DNA from: Mixophyes australis
Taxonomy: Eukaryota > Chordata > Amphibia > Anura > Limnodynastidae
DNA length: 64,000 nt
Direction of reading: 5' to 3'
Assembly: GCA_036250195.1 (NCBI GenBank)
Contig: JAVHZZ010000005.1
Span: 72,000,005-72,064,004, forward strand
Positions 57,298 to 64,000 of the stretch are shown here, piece by piece (positions within the stretch are counted from its first letter, which is position 1; each line of letters starts with the position of its first letter). Made by a program: the position numbers and the translations under genes. Under the pieces are notes generated by a model that saw nothing but the letters and a program-made list of their open reading frames with translations, ran no database searches and was not told the DNA's origin.

Positions 57298-57603
57298 TCA
57301 TCATCATTTATGTATTTATATAGCACCACTAATTCCACAGCACTGTACTCAGTCACATCAGTCCCTGCCCCAATAGAGCTTACATTCCCTAACATACACA
57401 CACAGACTAGGGTCAATTTGATAGCAGCCAATTAACCTACTAGTATGTTTTTAGATTGTGGGAGGAAACCGGAGCACCTTGAGGAAACCAACGCAAACAC
57501 AGGGAGAACATACAAGCTCCACATACATAAGGCCATGGTCGGGAATCAAACTCATGACCCACTGTGAGGCAGAAGTGCTAACCACTGAGCCACCATGCTG
57601 CCC
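57298..57603 (-). mobile_element. Near full-length SINE, minus strand
   Basis: Starts ATCATCATCATCATTTATG, then TTTATATAGCACCACTAATT, GTCCCTGCCCCAATAGAGCT, AGCCAATTAACCTACTAGTA and GGAGGAAACCGGAGCACC, and the head AAGTGCTAACCACTGAGCCA ending CCATGCTGCCC. Confidence 0.92.
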
Positions 57604-58949
57604 ATGCCTATTCATTTTGCTTATACAGAGGTACCCGATTTACAGTTGCTCTTTACAATATGGCTAATTTACGTTTTAAACACAAGTATCACAACTTTTA
57701 ATATAGCATGCAGAGGCATCCAGAGAACAGTCATCATCATCAAGTAAACTTGCACCCGGCATATGCGACACACAAGATACTCCTCCTAAAATGCATATCT
57801 TAAGCAAATTAATAAATCAGGAGTGAACAGTTTTTACATGATGTTTGGTTTGCAAACCAAACTGCACATAGTTTTGGTAAACCGCATACGGTTTGCGTCT
57901 TTTAAAATTGGTACATGTCAGACGCAATTTAGGGCAAGCTGCATATTGATAGATACTATTGATAGTTTTTAAAATTGCATAATAAAAAGTACTTTGAGAC
58001 TTTTGTGTCTTGTTATTGCAAAGTTTTAATTTGAAATTCAAGGGTATTTTATACTAAAATATTCTGTGAATTCTGATTGAAAACTCTTACTTTAAAAAAT
58101 AATTGCATTCATACGATTTGTTCAAAGGTTATTGCTTTAATTTGAAGTAAGCAGTTAAACATTTTAATACAATATAAGACATATTAAATATCATACATTA
58201 TGGCACGATGACAGTTTCCTATTGCTATCTATAGATTAAATTTAAAATTAATTTGATTTGCTTCATCAAAGTAAATAACACAATAGCTTCCACACATATT
58301 AATAAATACAAAGACTGTATTATCTGTGTGGAATAAATGCTGGCTATATAAGCAACCCATTCTTTGCTCATTATATCTTTCTTTGCGTTTCATGGTGAAC
58401 CGTCTCGGACACTAATTAATTAAAATGTAATTAGGTCTCCACTTCAGCAATGATAACTACATTATAATTATAGGTAATGAAATCTGACATTTTTGAATGA
58501 GTTATAGAGATGCTGAAAAATATGTATACATTTTCTACATTACCTCTATTTTGTTTGGGGGGGAGGGTCAAAAATATGAAAAATAAAAGTGAACTGTGTG
58601 AAATTAATTCTTATGTGCACAACGTCACATCTGCTTACATCATAACTAGATATTATCAAGTTCATAATGAAAGAAGAGAAGTATGTGACATCTGAATGTA
58701 AATGGTCGCAGTAGTTTATTTTACACAATACAAGCAACATACTCAATACATAAAAGTATTCAAAAATGCAAATTGAGTAAAAACTATAATCTTGTAAACC
58801 ATATAAAATTCATATATGACAGTAAGAATCTTCTTAAACAGTACTCATTCAAAAATATATATTGAAAACTTGTATTTCCTGAAAGTTCCAAGGCAAAAGA
58901 TTTCTTCAATTTATACTGCTTTCCACTTTTGTAGTATAGCTGCACACTA
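57604..58949. other. Unannotated stretch
   Basis: AT-rich with short frames only; nothing recognised. Confidence 0.3.
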
Positions 58950-59566
58950 GGGGTCAGATTCATGTACTGATGTTTGCGTAGTGTATGTTGCATGAAATAG
59001 CTCTGCGAATGCCCAAAAATTGATTTTACTCCAATGAGCAGAAGTGCATGTAATTAATATCCGAACGCAAATGAAATATGCCATTGTCTACGACTTGAGA
59101 GGCAGATCAGGGGAGAGAAGGTGTGGACTAATGTAGGCCATGTACAGTAAGGCCGTTCCGATGCAAATGTGGCCAATTCAAGTCCTTGATTTAAATCTTT
59201 GATTTCAAAATTGCATGTATGCAACTAAGATATACTATTAAAATGCATTGTGTGTACAGTATGCATTGAAATCACCTTTATTTATGAAATTAATGTAAAA
59301 ACATGCATTATTTTTGAAAATAAATATTTATATACATCATTATACCTTTAAGAGTTGTTATTTTATTTTATGATCAGATAAAACTTTTATGTGTTCTGAT
59401 ATCTTCTATTGTACATACGTATGTGCATTTATTGCTCTCTGTTGTGTGTGTCTGTGTATGGAAAGTACTGTTTAGGCAAAGCGTACTTACACCCAGATTT
59501 CAATATGTCTTAAGTTTTTAAAGATGCAACTTTCGTGCAAGCTGCATTCGGACATAAATCAGGCCC
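58950..59566. mobile_element. MITE with GGGGTCAGATTCATG ends (617 bp)
   Basis: GGGGTCAGATTCATGTACTG at the left and ACATAAATCAGGCCC at the right are imperfect inverted ends, similar to the GGGCCTGATTC group. The interior is AT-rich with palindromic ACATACGTATGT near 59414. No target duplication was resolved. Confidence 0.6.
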
Positions 59567-60204
59567 TTTGTGTGTCCAAATCTCAATGAGACCAGAGACT
59601 GGTTCCAGCTGCACAGAGTTAATATTTTTCATATGGAGATTAAAAACATATATCTGGACATTAATAATGCCTACTGTACATAAAAAAAATTGCAGGCAGT
59701 AGGTAGAGTCATTTGCATTTGAAGATTAATTGCATGCACTTGCCTTCACTGGCACAAAGGCCTTTTCTGAGCATCAACAGAGCAATTTCACACAAAGTAC
59801 GAAACACAATGGGACTTACATTCCTTAATGGATCAGTCCCATAGTTCCTAACCTTATATGTTATAATGAGGGGCATTATTATTTAATATGTATACACTAG
59901 TCTTAGTGAACTCTTAACATTGTGATTATAAGTCAATCCCATTCGAAACATAGGTATAGTAAAGGTAAAGTACATAAAGTATACATCCTAATCTTTTCAG
60001 TTCACAGACCATCAACTAACTCAATGTCACTCTCTTGATGTAAGATGCTATTATTCAGACAGAAACTCTTAAAACAAATGCCTGTGCATTTACTTACAAA
60101 CTAAAGGAAGGCATAAGTGTGTGGGTGCACAAGCCCAGGGACAGGTGTGAGAATAAATGCAAGTCAATGGATTTCTGCAATATGGAGGAAGAGAAGATGT
60201 ACCT
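59567..60204. other. Unannotated stretch
   Basis: Nothing recognised. Confidence 0.3.
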
Positions 60205-60346
60205 AATGGTTGACTCCAAACAGGACAGATAGAAAAGATAGTCCATGACTGAACCCAGACAGGACAGGTAGAGAAATATAGCCAATGGTTGACTTCAAGC
60301 AGGACTAGTAGAAAGGGAAGTCAATGGCGGACTACAGACCAGACAG
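60205..60346. repeat. Diverged ~40-bp tandem repeat
   Basis: Units starting near 60211, 60250, 60290 and 60329 share TGACTCCAAACAGGACAG-like starts and AGAAA-ATAG-CCAATGG-like ends. About three and a half units, well diverged. Confidence 0.65.
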
Positions 60347-60612
60347 CTGAATTTCCCCTTTCCTCTTCTCACTCTCCTCACGTGAGCTCAGACATCATCC
60401 TTTTTGTTACATTCGAGAAATAGAGGTCAGAGCAGCGGGATGAGTGAAAACCCCATTTTATTGCTATTAATCGGGCAACCCCCCCTTCCCTTGTTATAAT
60501 ACATGTCTCACTCCCTCATTACAATACATGTCCCATCCCTCTTCTCAATACATGCCCCCCTCCCTCTTCACAATACATGTCCCCTCCCTCTTCACAATAC
60601 ATGCCCCCCTTG

Positions 60613-61526
60613 CAGGGCCGGATTTACCGCTAGGCAACCTAGGCACCTGCGGCTCCTCCCCCAACTCGCTGGGCAGAGAGGGGGTGAAGATGCTGGGCAG
60701 AGAGGGGCATGTGTGAAGGTGCTGAACAGAGAGGGGGCATGTGTGAAGGTGCTGGGCGGAGAGGGGGCATATGTGAAGGTGCTGGGCAGAGAGGTGGTGA
60801 AGGTGCTGGGCAGAGAGGGAGCATGTGTGAAGGTGCTGGGCAGAGAGGGGACATGTGTGAAGGTGCTGGGCAGAGAGGGGGTGAAGGTGTTGAGTAGAGA
60901 GGGGGCATGTGTGAAGGTGCTGGGCAGAGAGGGGGCAAAGGTGCTGGGCAGAGAGGGGGCATGTTTGAAGGTGGTGGGCAGAGAGGGGGCATGTGTGAAG
61001 GTACTGGGCAGAGAGGGGGTGAAGGTGCTGGGCAGAGAGGAGGCATGTGTGAAGGTTCTGGGCAGAGAGGGGGTTAAGGTGCTGGGCAGAGAGGGGGCAA
61101 AGGTGCTGGGCAAAGAGGGGGCATGTGTGAAGGTGCTGGGCAGAGAGGGGTTAAAGGCGCTGGGCAGAGAGGGGGCATGTGCGAAGGTGCTGGGCAGAGA
61201 GGGGGCATGTCTGAAGGTGCTGGGCAGAGAGGGGGCATGTGTGAAGGTGCTGGCCAGAGAGGGGGCATGTGTGAAGGTGCTGGGCAGAGAGGGGTCAAAG
61301 GTGCTGGGCAGATAGGGCACAGTGTGATGAGAGGGACAATAATGAGGGGCCGCTTGGTGATGCAGGAAGAGCAGTGTGATGTGCGGCGGCACATAGCTTT
61401 CCCTTCTACTTAACTATAGGAGTATATGCTATGCTAAAATAATATAGTGTTATGGATTGTTTCAGGAGGGGGGGGGGGCAAACCAATATCTTGCCTAGGG
61501 CCCCATGAGGTCTAAATCTGGCTCTG
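60613..61526. mobile_element. hAT MITE filled with a minisatellite (914 bp)
   Basis: CAGGGCCGGATTTACC at the left and TAAATCTGGCTCTG at the right are the ends, related to family B. Flanks CCCCCTTG (60605-60612) and CCCCATTG (61527-61534) match at seven of eight bases. Between short unique arms (CTAGGCAACCTAGGCACC on the left, CTTGCCTAGGGCCCC on the right) lies a 30/24-bp repeat array. Confidence 0.87.
60670..61314. repeat. 30/24-bp minisatellite, about 23 units
   Basis: The long unit is GTGCTGGGCAGAGAGGGGGC plus ATGTGTGAAG (30 bp). The short unit lacks CATGTG (24 bp). About 15 long and 8 short units plus a partial one are mixed. Both lengths are multiples of three, so reading frames stay open through the array. 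This produces the 270-codon plus-strand and 266-codon minus-strand frames, which are not genes. Confidence 0.95.
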
Positions 61527-61870
61527 CCCCATTGCTCTTCACAATATATATATGTCCCCTCTTCAAAATATATGTCCCCCTCATTCTTCACAGTATATGC
61601 CCCTCTTCACAATACATTATCCCCTCCCTCTTCACAATACATGACTCGTCTCTCCGCAAAATAAATGCTCCTCTCTTCACAATACATGCCCCCTTCCCTC
61701 TTCACAATACATGGCTCGTCTCTCCGCAAAATAAATGCTCCTCTCTTCACAATACTTGCCCCCTCCCTCTGCACAATACATTCCTCACTCTACACAATAC
61801 ATTCCCCCTCTTAAAAATACATTTCCCCTCTTCATAATACATGCCCCCATCCCTCTTCACAATACATTCC

Positions 61871-63495
61871 CCAATTCACTTACCTTGCTCTTGATTTGAT
61901 GCTCCCAGACACTGATAGACTGGGAGTCTGCCATGCAGTAATGATCATTGACTGAGAGCCACTGCATTGTGGAGGGATTCAGACTTACAGTGGACAGACT
62001 AGGGGGCCCGGACAGATGAGGGGGCCTGAACTGACGGAGGACCTTGTCCGGGCCCAATACAGCTGCACCTCCTGTACACTCCTGATGGTGGCCCTGGTTA
62101 TTGTTGTCCCTGCTCCACCTCTACGGGGAGTAGCAACATGTCTGCACTCTGAGTACCTGCTTGTGATCAGAGCTGTTCAGCAGTGGCCCCTTCTCTGGAC
62201 AAGGGGACAGATGTTCTCCAAGTATGAGCGTGGCCATGCCAGTCTGTGTGCCAGCTACATGCACATTTTACCTGGCTACTGGCTATTAGACTCTGGCTTG
62301 CTGGCATCCACTTAAAGTATTACCTGGCAACCCTGGCACAACTGGACTTAATTGTTGTTGGACAAAGCCCCTTGCTTAATGTGAGCTAGGAGCAGAGGAC
62401 TCATGTCCTGGGTCTTCCCTAAAACACACATAGGACCCCTGAGCCTACTCTATATTCTCAACTACGGGCCAAAAACAAGGGAGTAGAATTACTCTCATGT
62501 ACCACATACAGCCCTCAGGTCCCCTCATTCACATGGACAAGATATCGATCCCTGCCCTCCTTAGAATAAAGTTGATTAATGAGATGTGATAATTTAGCAA
62601 ATACCACAAGTGCTGCACTAGTGGGACAGCTCTCTGAGAATTCAAAAAGAGTGCGCTGGGGAAGTGCATGACGTCACTTCTGTTACACATTTCCATCTCT
62701 GCAAATAGTTTTTACTGGGTGCCACCAAAGAAGTTTCGCTTCAACAATACTTTACAGTAATGCTATACTTTCACACTATTTGTATATTCTGACTACCATC
62801 ATTAACATTATCTACTGGTAATATGCATTTATCTGTTACTGTTCTGATGTAATTGAGCTTGACTTAAAAAATCATTAAACAAGAGGTTTATTCTAAATAT
62901 TGTGATTGCAAAATAAGTATAACATATTTCCATGCATGAACAATTGTATATGCCTGGTCTGGAGAGAATTGAACGTAGACATTTGTTAAGGATGTTGCTT
63001 TGCATCCGACACTGGAACACTGCGTGCCATATATATCCTATTAGTGTCGGCTTCTGCAGCTCTGCTGGAAAACAGATGCTGTTTAACACAATAATGTTGC
63101 AATGAATCTTCACTTCATACAACTGTCGGGAAACTGAATTATACTGATTGAACACATCTCTCTATAGAGTGCATATTTTGTTCACCTGCCACAGTGCTGA
63201 ACGAGATACAATATTGTCATCTAGCCTGTTACACAATAATGATGGTAACCTGTTAGATATCGATACTAATGTAAGTTTTCAGATAATCAATCTAACAGTT
63301 CCTGTCTGTGAATTTTCTGTACAGATTGTACCATGTGTTTGGCTGCTCTGAGTTTGTTGCCGCCTACAGACAGAGGGTGTTTTAGTTGTTACGCAGACAC
63401 TGTTGAGAACGATGGGATCTGCTTGCTCAGAGTTCAGGCCGCAGCTCCTCAGACCTGGAGTATCATGCCATCCTCTGCAGCACAGTAAATAAGTC
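61871..63495. other. Unannotated stretch
   Basis: A less AT-rich part at 61900-62320 includes GGGGGCCCGGACAG and a mirrored TTGTCCGGGCCC (about 62002-62055), perhaps a MITE fragment. The rest shows no feature. Confidence 0.3.
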
Positions 63496-63592
63496 AATGG
63501 GGCAGGGATTGATGTGAGTGAGTTCTCTGTACAGTGCTGCGGAATTAGTGGCGCTATATAAATAAATGGTGATGATGATGATGATGATGAAT
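63496..63592 (+). mobile_element. SINE 3' end
   Basis: ATGGGGCAGGGATTGATGTG, GTTCTCTGTACAGTGCTGCG and GGCGCTATATAAATAAATGG followed by (TGA)n. Only the 3' quarter of the SINE is present. Confidence 0.88.
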
Positions 63593-64000
63593 GTTATTTG
63601 TGGGGTACCTCTATCTATGAATCAGAACATCTGTGCCAGGTCAGTGTGCTGAACAGGGGGAAATCTAATATATCACCATTGAACTTAAATTCAAAACAAT
63701 AGTAAATAAACCATGTAAGAATAAATCTTAAAAAAATACATATATCAGCAATATTTTCATTAGTTTCACATACTAGTCGAACATTATGACAGCATATAAT
63801 CAGTCACCAATGAGTAAATTGATTGAAGGACTCTTCCACATTACATCCCGTCACACAGGATTTCTTTGGTCACACAAACATTAGAATTATTAAAATAAAA
63901 GGGGTTGTACAAGTTTACTTTTTTTAACGCCTCCGAGTCCTCTACCGATAGTTTCTTCAAAGGGAGTATGGCTTTTCTTCTCTTTATTTGGGTCTTCTTT
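63593..64000. other. Unannotated right edge
   Basis: AT-rich; no recognised feature before the window ends. Confidence 0.3.

Larger units (their letters stand above)
60480..61870. repeat. CTTCACAATACATG low-complexity tract
   Basis: Irregular repeats of CCCTCTTCACAATACATG with CCCC runs occupy 60490-60612 and again 61527-61870. The two halves are the sides of one tract that was split by the hAT MITE at 60613-61526. Confidence 0.8.

Noticed and set aside
59410..59425. ACATACGTATGT palindrome as a regulatory site
   Set aside because: Lies inside a MITE and short palindromes of this kind are expected by chance in AT-rich DNA.
60503..61392. 270-codon plus-strand and 266-codon minus-strand open frames
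   Set aside because: Both are produced by a minisatellite whose units are multiples of three; the translations are simple repeats (KVLGREGA and PSLPSTF types) inside a transposon.

Overview
This window looks like intergenic DNA from a large, transposon-rich vertebrate genome, most likely an anuran amphibian. The evidence is the dense layering of hAT, PIF/Harbinger-like and Tc1/mariner DNA transposons, a tRNA-headed SINE with a (GAT)n tail present in seven copies, Ty3/Gypsy debris, and a retro-copied vertebrate ribosomal protein mRNA (RPLP0). I cannot name the species. I found no convincing exon of a functional host gene; nearly every long reading frame is transposon sequence, a repeat artefact or chance.

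Region by region: positions 1-7146 are the 3' part of one large hAT element. It has a transposase frame open from the window edge to 1789 with a single TAG, a perfect 20-bp hairpin just after the frame, then blocks of decayed and duplicated sequence copied from the element's own transposase frame, and finally a 33-unit array of 77-bp repeats that itself carries a 13-unit (1001-bp) higher-order duplication. The element ends with a hAT-like terminus. Positions 7147-15660 are mostly unrecognised AT-rich sequence with hAT MITEs and an old hAT copy (13203-14090) invaded by a Tc1-like element. Positions 15660-29340 are packed with MITEs, a dead Tc1 copy (16669-17961) with a MITE inside it, and two SINEs each split by MITEs. 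Positions 29338-32030 are the longest stretch without a recognisable repeat and include a GC-richer patch near 31400. From 32031 to 48316 there is a foldback element, more hAT MITEs, a probable LINE ORF2 fragment, a tRNA-Gly pseudogene directly beside a full-length SINE, an internally deleted hAT that keeps its transposase C-terminus, and a Tc1 head. From 48720 to about 50660 lies a Gypsy remnant. At 52854-53560 is a processed RPLP0 pseudogene. At 55982-56019 is a hammerhead-ribozyme-like motif. Positions 60613-61526 are a hAT MITE filled with a 30/24-bp minisatellite that creates long false reading frames on both strands.

The most solid result is the set of eleven or more non-autonomous hAT insertions that still show 8-bp target duplications (seven of them perfect), meaning several families moved fairly recently. 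The most unusual result is that the 77-bp satellite appears to descend from the 5' part of the transposase coding sequence of the element that carries it, through a 100-bp palindromic intermediate still visible upstream. All calls come from reading the sequence by eye; no database or alignment program was used.
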